Assembly (NCBI GenBank): GCA_002245135.1
Contig: NGBS01001239.1
Span: 1 to 25,485, forward strand
Direction: 5' to 3'
Source: Proteromonas lacertae
Lineage: Eukaryota > Sar > Bigyra > Opalinata > Proteromonadidae
DNA length: 25,485 bases
Shown: piece by piece, positions 18,801-25,485 of the stretch
How the letters are laid out: each line of letters opens with the position of its first letter
How positions within the stretch are numbered: the first letter of the stretch is position 1
Program-made: the position numbers and the translations under genes
The notes under the pieces: generated by a model
Seen by the model: only the letters and a program-made list of their open reading frames with translations
What the model was told of the DNA's origin: nothing
Database searches by the model: none

Positions 18801-21511
18801 TTTAAACCACTACCTGTTTCTAATGTACATTCGAAATCAGTTGGATATTTGTCTGCACAAATAGCCATAGTTTTATAAGCATCACCACATATCTTACTAG
18901 CTTCATCTTCATAACTTATATAACTAATTTTAGTAGTTTCATCACTTCCCCAAAATGTTCCTGTTACTTTATTACTTCCACTTTTACAAGTCATTTTACC
19001 ACCTATATAATTTGTTAAATCAGAATATTGTCTGTTCACTTTGTATAATTTAATACCATTGTCACTTTCTATTGGTGTTAAAACAGGTGCTTTTATTAAA
19101 GTCATTGTCATTTTTAATCTATCTGATGCATCTTCTAACATTCGATATTTTACTGGATTAAATACAAATTCTTCTCTAAATGTTACATAACTTCTTCCAT
19201 TATCTGGAATAACTTCATATATCATATGATCAGTAGTATCAGTAAAACCATTACTTAATCCAGTGAATTTTACATTTATTAAAGCACTCTTTCTGATATA
19301 TGTATAATAATCACTATCTCCTGCACATCCTTTTGGTATTTCTAATTTACCACTATGACTGTTATCACCTTTACTTGTATCTAAATATTTATTGATTATT
19401 AATCGACTTAAGGATGCATCTATCACAATTTCGTATTTATTATCTACTAATTTCACAGTACAAGTCATTTCTGGATCTTTATAAAACCATTGAGTTCGAT
19501 CACGAATATAATAGAAATTTAAACAAGCATCACAAGCATCAGCATTTGAACCACAAGGTTTTGAATCAGTACAATCATCCAATAAAGAAGATGGAGCTTT
19601 TAATGTAACTTTATCACCATCACCATTTGCCATTATAAAACATTTATCTCCATCAGCTAATTTGTCACTTTTATCACCTTTTTTTATTGTCAATTTTAAG
19701 GATTTATCAGTTGGTGTTGATTCAATTGTAACAGTATGATCATATAATAAACTATCTACATTATTTGTAGAATGATAACATTTAAATGGTATTGATTCAA
19801 CTGGATTTCCACTTGATTGACCAAAAAATCCCATTGTCTCAAATACATTTCCATACCCTTTTAACAATATTTCACCATTTGTACCTTCATTCTTTACATT
19901 ATCTGCTATCAATGTTAAATCTATATAATTCGTTAAATCTTTCTTTTGACTATTCTCTTCAACAATACAATCTAAATCTAATGGATAGATACTTCCATCA
20001 TCACAACCTCCATCAGCTGCATTACTACCATCATAATGTTTATAACAAATATTACTCAAACTATCATCATATTCGATAAAACTAAAACCATTTCCATAAC
20101 TCCAAACTCTATAATTTTTTCTTACACTTTCATCAGCATCAAACTGCTTACATTTTATTGTTCCACCAATTCGATTAAGTTTATAATCATGAGGTAATTT
20201 GTATAAGTATTTTCCACCATCTATTGACACTTTATCTCCATCAACTATTGGTTTTAATATTATTGTCATTTCCACATCATCTGGTTTATGTTTTATTTCA
20301 GTATTTTCAACGAGATTAACTAAATATTTTCCTTGATTCTTTACAAATTTGGTAACTTCAGATTCAACTGCTGTAGTGATTGTAGTTGTTGTTATGCTTA
20401 ATTTTGATCCAACATGAATATTGTTTAACATCTTTGGATTTATAGTTGAAGTAGATTCATGACATATTTTAGGAATTTCAAATTGTTTTTTGTTATTACC
20501 ACTAGCATCATTGTAATAATCTAATAATAATTTCGTTAAATCTGTTCCAATTGTTAATTTGTAATTACCACTTGATTTTTCAACTTTACAAGATATATCT
20601 TTGTAATATATTATATCATTCTCTTTTTCAAACTTGTCACATGCATTACATTGAAGAGGATCAGCAGTTTCTAAATCAATATTTTTATCAGTTATTGGAT
20701 TGTATAATATATAACAGATATCACCTACTTTTAAACCTGATCCAATTATTGTAAATAATGGATTTGTAGCAGTTGTACTATCAGAACTTATTGTTAAACT
20801 GTTCTTGTATAGTTTACCATCAGCAAATTCTAAGGTTGTATGATAACAATAAACATTCAATGTTTTACCAACTACTTTTAATGAAGATAAGACTTCATAG
20901 TAATTTTTCCAGGTTTTACCTATTCCTTTTGCACCATTTTCACTTATACTTTCAATCTCGATTTCTTTATAGTTACTCATATCATTTAAACCACTACCTG
21001 TTTCTAATGTACATTCGAAATCAGTTGGATATTTGTCTGCACAAATAGCCATAGTTTTATAAGCATCACCACATATCTTACTAGCTTCATCTTCATAACT
21101 TATATAACTAATTTTAGTAGTTTCATCACTTCCCCAAAATGTTCCTGTTACTTTATTACTTCCACTTTTACAAGTCATTTTACCACCTATATAATTTGTT
21201 AAATCAGAATATTGTCTGTTCACTTTGTATAATTTAATACCATTGTCACTTTCTATTGGTGTTAAAACAGGTGCTTTTATTAAAGTCATTGTCATTTTTA
21301 ATCTATCTGATGCATCTTCTAACATTCGATATTTTACTGGATTAAATACAAATTCTTCTCTAAATGTTACATAACTTCTTCCATTATCTGGAATAACTTC
21401 ATATATCATATGATCAGTAGTATCAGTAAAACCATTACTTAATCCAGTGAATTTTACATTTATTAAAGCACTCTTTTCTGATATATGTATAATAATCACT
21501 ATCTCCTGCAC
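9854..21511 (-). CDS. Giant modular cysteine-rich protein with EGF-like tail; N-terminus beyond window
   Basis: One uninterrupted frame of about 3,870 codons ending in TAA; the first ~12 codons near 21476-21511 are out of the native frame because of a one-base difference. The protein consists of ~360-residue modules rich in Asp, Lys, Ser, Thr and Tyr, with 10-12 Cys each in the paired region. Recurring features per module: YVTFREEF, IKLYKV or YLYKLPH, GGxxxCK, an SYISYED or FIEYDD block, YPxDFxC, a CYH motif, GDxCxxxxN, a CxxC before an aromatic stretch, and a Leu-rich segment before IPxxC. I recognise no Pfam family in the modules. Three EGF-like domains follow, and there is no transmembrane segment or GPI-like tail after them, so the C-terminus is probably outside the cell. 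An adhesin, matrix or surface-hair protein is inferred. Unlike its neighbours it has no intron here. Confidence 0.88.
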   Translation of the reverse strand: MQEIVIIIHISEKSALINVKFTGLSNGFTDTTDHMIYEVIPDNGRSYVTFREEFVFNPVKYRMLEDASDRLKMTMTLIKAPVLTPIESDNGIKLYKVNRQYSDLTNYIGGKMTCKSGSNKVTGTFWGSDETTKISYISYEDEASKICGDAYKTMAICADKYPTDFECTLETGSGLNDMSNYKEIEIESISENGAKGIGKTWKNYYEVLSSLKVVGKTLNVYCYHTTLEFADGKLYKNSLTISSDSTTATNPLFTIIGSGLKVGDICYILYNPITDKNIDLETADPLQCNACDKFEKENDIIYYKDISCKVEKSSGNYKLTIGTDLTKLLLDYYNDASGNNKKQFEIPKICHESTSTINPKMLNNIHVGSKLSITTTTITTAVESEVTKFVKNQGKYLVNLVENTEIKHKPDDVEMTIILKPIVDGDKVSIDGGKYLYKLPHDYKLNRIGGTIKCKQFDADESVRKNYRVWSYGNGFSFIEYDDSLSNICYKHYDGSNAADGGCDDGSIYPLDLDCIVEENSQKKDLTNYIDLTLIADNVKNEGTNGEILLKGYGNVFETMGFFGQSSGNPVESIPFKCYHSTNNVDSLLYDHTVTIESTPTDKSLKLTIKKGDKSDKLADGDKCFIMANGDGDKVTLKAPSSLLDDCTDSKPCGSNADACDACLNFYYIRDRTQWFYKDPEMTCTVKLVDNKYEIVIDASLSRLIINKYLDTSKGDNSHSGKLEIPKGCAGDSDYYTYIRKSALINVKFTGLSNGFTDTTDHMIYEVIPDNGRSYVTFREEFVFNPVKYRMLEDASDRLKMTMTLIKAPVLTPIESDNGIKLYKVNRQYSDLTNYIGGKMTCKSGSNKVTGTFWGSDETTKISYISYEDEASKICGDAYKTMAICADKYPTDFECTLETGSGLNDMSNYKEIEIESISENGAKGIGKTWKNYYEVLSSLKVVGKTLNVYCYHTTLEFADGKLYKNSLTISSDSTTATNPLFTIIGSGLKVGDICYILYNPITDKNIDLETADPLQCNACDKFEKENDIIYYKDISCKVEKSSGNYKLTIGTDLTKLLLDYYNDASGNNKKQFEIPKICHESTSTINPKMLNNIHVGSKLSITTTTITTAVESEVTKFVKNQGKYLVNLVENTEIKHKPDDVEMTIILKPIVDGDKVSIDGGKYLYKLPHDYKLNRIGGTIKCKQFDADESVRKNYRVWSYGNGFSFIEYDDSLSNICYKHYDGSNAADGGCDDGSIYPLDLDCSADPDSQKKDLTNYIDLILEFKNIKADGSGEILLKGYGNVLETMGFFGKTSGSPVGSIPLKCYHPTTNVDSLLYEHTVTIESTTDKELKLTISKGDKSDKLADGDKCFIMANGAGDKITLATPSGCSGSTVCPADEKCDQCSNFKYIDDRKQWFYETPTMSCTATKSGDNYELTIEATLSRLIINKYLDTKSIDGNGKLEIPQGCTGVDGSTYLTVIRKSTLIKVEILGYGSDKFTDKTEHMILSVDDSKTYVTFREEFDFDSVKYRMLRSLADDNRLTMKMSLIKAPVLTPIESDGIKLYKVNRQYSDLTNYIGGKMTCKSGSNKVTGTFWGYNKEDKISYISYEDEASKICGDAYSELSGCTDKYPTDFECTLETGSGLNDMSNYKEIEIESISENGAKGIGKTWKNYYEVLSSLKVVGKTLNVYCYHTTLEFADGKLYKNSLTISSDSTTATNPLFTIIGSGLKVGDICYILYNPITDKNIDLEAADPLQCNACDKFEKENNVIYYKDISCKVSEEADGEKNNYKLTIGTDLTKLLLDYYNDGNTEKQFEIPKICHESTSTINPKMLNNIHFGSELSITTTTITTSVESKVTKFVKNQGKYIVNFVTDETLSYSDNDEMTITLKPIVDGDKVLIDNNKYLYKLPHNYELGRIGGTIKCKKYDAEESTRKDYRVWSFGDDFSFIEYDDSLSDICYKHYDGSNANDGGCDDGSIYPLDLDCSADPDSQKKDLTNYIDLILEFKNIKADGSGEILLKGYGNVLETMGFFGKTSGSPVGSIPLKCYHPTTNVDSLLYEHTVTIESTTDKELKLTISKGDKSDKLADGDKCFIMANGAGDKITLATPSGCSGSTVCPADEKCDQCSNFKYIDDRKQWFYGEPTMICEIDDSKEDPSDSEKKTYEVTMEASLSRLIINHYLDTSKSDMNSHTGELEIPQGCSSSSEKENAMIGILRKSGTIKVEILGYGSKDFTDKTEHMIWKVKGNGKYVTFREEFDFNPVEYRILAIAAEEKKLKMRMIIKPAPLIVVKESDNDVKIYKVPHNYNFQKDNVVYGVIPFTSKKNDETNGLTGKNSYFLGYDKKNTISFMSYDKEITDICKDPYTTDNSGKITVNTDCDGKYPLDFDYNNEKMTNTKKDFTGYKELVINNQLEINKWTSYGEILTAIGLSGGKKSIKCYHPVTNKEHFLYDKTVTVNIGENVEFTLTDTTHLADGDKCMLMAKSDGKPITLATPSESCTDSSPCQSKDGCDECSNFYYLGDRSQWFYESPKMLCKAVKNSEENYELTIDASLSRLIINHYLKTTESDVNSHSGELEIPIGCRSTDSNGNSVSSDYSNFIRKSASVKIEILGYGEGDFTDSDTHMIYEVKEKNIRTYVTLRKEFDFSKMNYRMLEIAEDESVLKMKMTIYPAPKLTPIESNNGIKIYRIPLQHEVNDGTIKSIMNCVSYNIQVNATFWGYNDDITKKRILKTVEKMNVYTYLSFDSDKICDNAYSEDCDDLYPYDFDCRPNDNTAKKDLTDYFNMTLSKEDAEGKKFTWKGFSEIVYANGWGYSSDKADLKLRCYHKNTSDYYGHLTEYETTITHETVSFTDDNKNPTAKDLIIKITDKDTLKEGDVCYLLATRKGESIKLDTKNPVVGEGDYQCDICSTFYYDTIRKKYFVKDIYLNRIESDYIQLPGNDPIIYTNYTVVFSNNRINQTIDDYYNNSHYLLLKPTNQTADAELAKVVKEHNVMEITLSLPDKDKLDTAKVIYKEITQIQTVDSTSNKSVYNLTIYPPFLPLRKEYQSLYGINDDAIILNHTVLPNSDCNAKTKICKHYLLKLDLSTEGGNVAILNNKKETIGTGNVLSYKTTYPQVSFIQYSFNEEDIYNNFDYAVYTYKTSSKRSDLSTFTESIVKKGENEKNLIKWEYYGKAVELMGLKDKKITITCYTPPAVKKSNDEIKTSTYDVTVSIENEEHAVFTFINNDKIKVDDVCHITAKADGTYVSIDKSEASTFFVKNEKDEIIYKEIHEDTVDLSTTTSTKVDSNTKEEITITNPVLTVGKSIFAEMKEIQVKGDDESGKPNPTPSSPKYFPVPLPEENRETVSNSVEKDKWMKVELYDGASKLKEITTKIVSVIRTEANYIVVKTKPEIDISSYEIQNKERLLEAKLTNPIVKITIDIEIPVVDPYTPSDTPFNSELNFNREGGLLFCLNLNQSSKGMVDVTSYNKKNESMYLKYLFDVSPSNSDILSCNVIFKRNDLSLYTTSIVETNDDKKEKEIVWEKYGNTFKNLISTLALPHSITKMKFLCYNPKGDDNNYKLTEYELDLQAISDNVTFRFDDKDMNNVNDGDICYCLNKIELNKDGNAAGIEEVAIEDLDAAKYFKMENGEWYFNVVDDIVGSSGKVTENGPQISLSIKESEELLNNYKENKELKIKESDDEGGKLFSMKIVPGVIIEIVVNGGLTATITNKIATVASVRKDEDKYIYIKTIETIVLPELQNDRRRLLTETITHPVVLITTRKSNLKECSSQGQCNRETGQCECYDGFTGSSCQRIDCPNNCNGNGRCVPLKELLSNEELKDYHGYGNVNTDAKVYGCLCDKRHRGYDCSLIECPSGVDPEQSTNNGDAEYRDCSGRGICDYKTGTCECFDGYYGEGCQIKNEYA
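9878..10267 (-). other. Three EGF-like (tenascin-type) domains at the giant protein C-terminus
   Basis: The first reads CSSQGQCNRETGQCECYDGF, the second CPNNCNGNGRCV with a long insert before YGCLCDKRHRGYDC, and the third CSGRGICDYKTGTCECFDGY. This short-form six-cysteine arrangement, with YDCSLxxCP between the second and third, resembles the tails of large extracellular proteins in stramenopiles and related algae (Sig1 and mastigoneme-type proteins) as I remember them. The stop codon comes seven residues after the last Cys. Confidence 0.85.
10270..13771 (-). repeat. Three divergent C-terminal modules (D, E, F) of the giant protein
   Basis: These are single, diverged relatives of the upstream modules, with approximate boundaries 13771-12620 (D), 12620-11665 (E) and 11665-10270 (F). 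D keeps YVTLRKEF, YPYDFDC, RCYH, GDVCYLLA and CDICSTFYY. E and F keep only pieces such as WEYYGKAVELMG with TCYTP and DDVCHITA, or WEKYGNTF with LCYNP and GDICYCL. Divergence increases toward the EGF tail, which suggests these are the older modules and the array grew on the N-terminal side. Confidence 0.7.
13772..14923 (-). repeat. Unpaired module C of the giant protein (384 residues)
   Basis: It starts at the KSGTIKVEILGYG boundary and ends at the next KSASVKIEI boundary. It carries FISFMSYDKE-like, YPLDFD, KCYHPVTN, DGDKCMLMA, CDECSNFYY and SLSRLIINHYL blocks. Its first part resembles A modules and its second part B modules, as if one A-B pair had lost a full module length. Confidence 0.7.
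14924..17128 (-). repeat. A-B repeat unit 3 (2,205 bp, 735 residues)
   Basis: Bounded by KSTLIKVEILGYG and the following KSGTIKVEILGYG. It contains one A module and one B module. It is clearly diverged from the array units except for two nearly identical tracts (about 16323-16680 and 15151-15655) shared with unit 2. Confidence 0.8.
15151..15655 (-). repeat. 505-bp tract identical to 17317-17821
   Basis: By direct reading the two tracts match base for base, while flanking sequence on both sides diverges at once. It lies within the second half of the B module (from the QKKDLTNYIDL block to KYIDDRKQWFY). It looks like a gene-conversion tract between units 3 and 2. Confidence 0.85.
17129..19291 (-). 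repeat. A-B repeat unit 2 (2,163 bp, 721 residues), chimeric
   Basis: From KSALINVKFTGL at 19291 to the next KSTLIKVEI boundary. Positions 17782-19291 are essentially identical to 19966-21475, whereas 17317-17821 is identical to 15151-15655. The unit is therefore a mosaic of its two neighbours. Confidence 0.85.
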
Positions 21512-24500
21512 ATCCTTTTGGTATTTCTAATTTACCACTATGACTGTTATCACCTTTACTTGTATCTAAATATTTATTGATTATTAATCGACTTAAGGAT
21601 GCATCTATCACAATTTCGTATTTATTATCTACTAATTTCACAGTACAAGTCATTTCTGGATCTTTATAAAACCATTGAGTTCGATCACGAATATAATAGA
21701 AATTTAAACAAGCATCACAAGCATCAGCATTTGAACCACAAGGTTTTGAATCAGTACAATCATCCAATAAAGAAGATGGAGCTTTTAATGTAACTTTATC
21801 ACCATCACCATTTGCCATTATAAAACATTTATCTCCATCAGCTAATTTGTCACTTTTATCACCTTTTTTTATTGTCAATTTTAAGGATTTATCAGTTGGT
21901 GTTGATTCAATTGTAACAGTATGATCATATAATAAACTATCTACATTATTTGTAGAATGATAACATTTAAATGGTATTGATTCAACTGGATTTCCACTTG
22001 ATTGACCAAAAAAATCCCATTGTCTCAAATACATTTCCATACCCTTTTAACAATATTTCACCATTTGTACCTTCATTCTTTACATTATCTGCTATCAATG
22101 TTAAATCTATATAATTCGTTAAATCTTTCTTTTGACTATTCTCTTCAACAATACAATCTAAATCTAATGGATAGATACTTCCATCATCACAACCTCCATC
22201 AGCTGCATTACTACCATCATAATGTTTATAACAAATATTACTCAAACTATCATCATATTCGATAAAACTAAAACCATTTCCATAACTCCAAACTCTATAA
22301 TTTTTTCTTACACTTTCATCAGCATCAAACTGCTTACATTTTATTGTTCCACCAATTCGATTAAGTTTATAATCATGAGGTAATTTGTATAAGTATTTTC
22401 CACCATCTATTGACACTTTATCTCCATCAACTATTGGTTTTAATATTATTGTCATTTCCACATCATCTGGTTTATGTTTTATTTCAGTATTTTCAACGAG
22501 ATTAACTAAATATTTTCCTTGATTCTTTACAAATTTGGTAACTTCAGATTCAACTGCTGTAGTGATTGTAGTTGTTGTTATGCTTAATTTTGATCCAACA
22601 TGAATATTGTTTAACATCTTTGGATTTATAGTTGAAGTAGATTCATGACATATTTTAGGAATTTCAAATTGTTTTTTGTTATTACCACTAGCATCATTGT
22701 AATAATCTAATAATAATTTCGTTAAATCTGTTCCAATTGTTAATTTGTAATTACCACTTGATTTTTCAACTTTACAAGATATATCTTTGTAATATATTAT
22801 ATCATTCTCTTTTTCAAACTTGTCACATGCATTACATTGAAGAGGATCAGCAGTTTCTAAATCAATATTTTTATCAGTTATTGGATTGTATAATATATAA
22901 CAGATATCACCTACTTTTAAACCTGATCCAATTATTGTAAATAATGGATTTGTAGCAGTTGTACTATCAGAACTTATTGTTAAACTGTTCTTGTATAGTT
23001 TACCATCAGCAAATTCTAAGGTTGTATGATAACAATAAACATTCAATGTTTTACCAACTACTTTTAATGAAGATAAGACTTCATAGTAATTTTTCCAGGT
23101 TTTACCTATTCCTTTTGCACCATTTTCACTTATACTTTCAATCTCGATTTCTTTATAGTTACTCATATCATTTAAACCACTACCTGTTTCTAATGTACAT
23201 TCGAAATCAGTTGGATATTTGTCTGCACAAATAGCCATAGTTTTATAAGCATCACCACATATCTTACTAGCTTCATCTTCATAACTTATATAACTAATTT
23301 TAGTAGTTTCATCACTTCCCCAAAATGTTCCTGTTACTTTATTACTTCCACTTTTACAAGTCATTTTACCACCTATATAATTTGTTAAATCAGAATATTG
23401 TCTGTTCACTTTGTATAATTTAATACCATTGTCACTTTCTATTGGTGTTAAAACAGGTGCTTTTATTAAAGTCATTGTCATTTTAAATCTATCTGATGCA
23501 TCTTCTAACATTCGATATTTTACTGGATTAAATACAAATTCTTTCTCTAAATGTTACATAACTTCTTCCATTATCTGGAATAACTTCATATATCATATGA
23601 TCAGTAGTATCAGTAAAACCATTACTTAATCCAGTGAATTTTACATTTATTAAAGCACCTCTTTCTGATATATGTATAATAATCACTATCTCCTGCACAT
23701 CCTTTTGGTATTTCTAATTTACCACTATGACTGTTATCACCTTTACTTGTATCTAAATATTTATTGATTATTAATCGACTTAAGGATGCATCTATCACAA
23801 TTTCGTATTTATTATCTACTAATTTCACAGTACAAGTCATTTCTGGATCTTTATAAAACCATTGAGTTCGATCACGAATATAATAGAAATTTAAACAAGC
23901 ATCACAAGCATCAGCATTTGAACCACAAGGTTTTGAATCAGTACAATCATCCAATAAAGAAGATGGAGCTTTTAATGTAACTTTATCACCATCACCATTT
24001 GCCATTATAAAACATTTATCTCCATCAGCTAATTTGTCACTTTTATCATCTTTTTTTATTGTCAATTTTAAGGATTTATCAGTTGGTGTTGATTCAATTG
24101 TAACAGTATGATCATATAATAAACTATCTACATTATTTGTAGAATGATAACATTTAAATGGTATTGATTCAAACTGGATTTCCACTTGATTGACCAAAAA
24201 ATCCCATTGTCTGCAAATACATTTCCATACCCTTTTAACAATATTTCACCATTTGTACCTTCATTCTTTACATTATCTGCTATCAATGTTAAATCTATAT
24301 AATTCGTTAAATCTTTCTTTTGACTATTCTCTTCAACAATACAATCTAAATCTAATGGATAGATACTTCCATCATCACAACCTCCATCAGCTGCATTACT
24401 ACCATCATAATGTTTATAACAAATATTACTCAAACTATCATCATATTCGATAAAACTAAAACCATTTCCATAACTCCAAACTCTATAATTTTTTCTTACA

Positions 24501-25403
24501 CTTTCATCAGCATCAAACTGCTTACATTTTATTGTTCCACCAATTCGATTAAGTTTATAATCATGAGGTAATTTGTATAAGTATTTTCCACCATCTATTG
24601 ACACTTTATCTCCATCAACTATTGGTTTTAATATTATTGTCATTTCACATCATCTGTTTTTATGTTTTATTTCAGTATTTTCAACGAGATTAACTAAATA
24701 TTTTCCTTGATTCTTTACAAATTTGGTAACTTCAGATTCAACTGCTGTAGTGATTGTAGTTGTTGTTATGCTTAATTTTGATCCAACATGAATATTGTTT
24801 AACATCTTTGGATTTATAGTTGAAGTAGATTCATGACATATTTTAGGAATTTCAAATTGTTTTTTGTTATTACCACTAGCATCATTGTAATAATCTAATA
24901 ATAATTTCGTTAAATCTGTTCCAATTGTTAATTTGTAATTACCACTTGATTTTTCAACTTTACAAGATATATCTTTGTAATATATTATATCATTCTCTTT
25001 TTCAAACTTGTCACATGCATTACATTGAAGAGGATCAGCAGTTTCTAAATCAATATTTTTATCAGTTATTGGATTGTATAATATATAACAGATATCACCT
25101 ACTTTTAAACCTGATCCAATTATTGTAAATAATGGATTTGTAGCAGTTGTACTATCAGAACTTATTGTTAAACTGTTCTTGTATAGTTTACCATCAGCAA
25201 ATTCTAAGGTTGTATGATAACAATAAACATTCAATGTTTTACCAACTACTTTTAATGAAGATAAGACTTCATAGTAATTTTTCCAGGTTTTACCTATTCC
25301 TTTTGCACCATTTTCACTTATACTTTCAATCTCGATTTCTTTATAGTTACTCATATCATTTAAACCACTACCTGTTTCTAATGTACATTCGAAATCAGTT
25401 GGA
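17782..25403 (-). repeat. Near-identical tandem array, 2,184-bp period, about 3.5 copies
   Basis: The same sequence recurs at offsets of 2184, 2186 and 2188 bases. The small excess is explained by single-base insertions in the copies to the right. Identity starts sharply at 17782 and stops sharply at 25403, where a diverged unit begins. Only a handful of substitutions were noticed (for example near 23483 and 24050), indicating recent expansion or ongoing homogenisation. Confidence 0.92.
19292..21475 (-). repeat. A-B repeat unit 1 (2,184 bp, 728 residues), last fully open copy
   Basis: A complete array unit: an A module (YVTFREEF, IKLYKVNRQY, ISYISYEDEASKIC, YPTDFEC, YCYHTTLEF, GDICYILYN) followed by a B module (YLYKLPHDY, FSFIEYDDSL, YPLDLDC, KCYHSTNN, GDKCFIMAN, NFYYIRDRTQWFY). 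The length is an exact multiple of three. Confidence 0.9.
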
Positions 25404-25485
25404 AGAATGTACATCAACACAGTAGCTGGATCATTACAAATCTTACTTTCATCATCGTAACTAATAAAACTGATTGTAGTAGTTT
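21476..25485 (-). CDS. Upstream (N-terminal) continuation of the giant gene, frame interrupted by indels; partial at the window edge
   Basis: Continues the array of the giant protein: about 1.8 further A-B units, read as pieces in shifting frames (24650-25485, 24128-24643, 23622-24197, 21982-23511, 21435-22040). Compared with the open unit at 19292-21475 there are extra single bases near 21476, 22008-22014, 23542, 23658, 24172 and 24213, and a compensating loss and gain at 24645-24665. The protein sequence on either side of every change is otherwise intact and almost identical to the open copies. Long-read error at a contig end is therefore the best explanation; a decaying duplicate is the alternative. 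From 25404 to the edge the code switches to a different variant (TTTISFISYDDESKIC). The true start codon and any signal peptide lie outside the window. Confidence 0.7.

Noticed and set aside
17782-25403. CRISPR array, satellite DNA or transposon cluster
   Set aside because: The repeats are 2.18-kb coding units in one frame of a giant gene; there are no short repeats with spacers, no transposase, no reverse transcriptase and no terminal repeats.
18367-25425. Repeating plus-strand ORFs of 64-97 codons (for example at 18367, 18589, 20551, 20773, 22737, 22959)
   Set aside because: They are antisense shadows of the minus-strand repeat units. They recur with the same 2.18-kb period, are rich in Leu, Tyr and His from the AT-rich complement, and have no start context.
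1-25485. Alternative genetic code (TAA/TAG reassigned, as in many ciliates with tiny introns)
   Set aside because: Clear genes end in TAA (GH35, RGG, MYND, giant), TAG (coiled-coil) and TGA (kinase, GH29), and none reads through internal TAA or TAG outside introns or indel regions.

Overview
This is AT-rich nuclear DNA from a eukaryote, most likely a microbial protist. The evidence is very short spliceosomal introns (28-69 nt, GTAT at the 5' end and TAG at the 3' end), two secreted glycoside hydrolases, a MYND-finger protein, a protein-kinase fold, an RGG-rich mRNA-export type protein and a giant EGF-tailed extracellular protein. TAA, TAG and TGA all end genes, so the standard code applies. 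I cannot name the species. The tenascin-like EGF tail and the ~30-nt introns would fit a stramenopile such as an opalinid or Blastocystis relative, but amoebae, heteroloboseans and other AT-rich protists are not excluded.

Layout. Positions 71-3296 hold two minus-strand genes: a plant-type GH29 alpha-L-fucosidase (71-1524, read through several apparent single-base indels) and a MYND zinc-finger protein (1740-3296, three exons). A predicted pseudokinase (3408-4955, minus) is divergent from a GH35 beta-galactosidase (5115-6943, plus, one 32-nt intron). An RGG/FoP-like protein (7140-7658, plus, probable 5'-UTR intron) converges on a coiled-coil protein of unknown function (7823-9677, minus, five exons).

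Everything from 9854 to the right edge is one giant minus-strand gene whose start lies beyond the window. Its reading frame is open for about 3,870 codons. The product is a cysteine-rich secreted or surface protein built of about 360-residue modules in alternating A/B pairs, ending in three EGF-like domains. From 17782 to 25403 the DNA is a near-identical tandem array with a 2,184-bp period (728 codons), about 3.5 copies.

No intergenic gap exceeds about 215 bp. I saw no tRNA, rRNA, transposon, virus-like element or CRISPR array. Apparent frameshifts cluster in the first 1.5 kb and the last 4 kb and are absent from the middle. That looks like uncorrected sequence error at the ends of a contig rather than gene decay.

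The two hydrolases fit removal of fucose and galactose from plant or host glycans. The giant protein is a plausible adhesin or surface filament. No operon-like logic links the remaining genes. The most novel items are the hierarchically duplicated giant protein, a GCTTGA motif just upstream of five of the six complete genes, and the pseudokinase.
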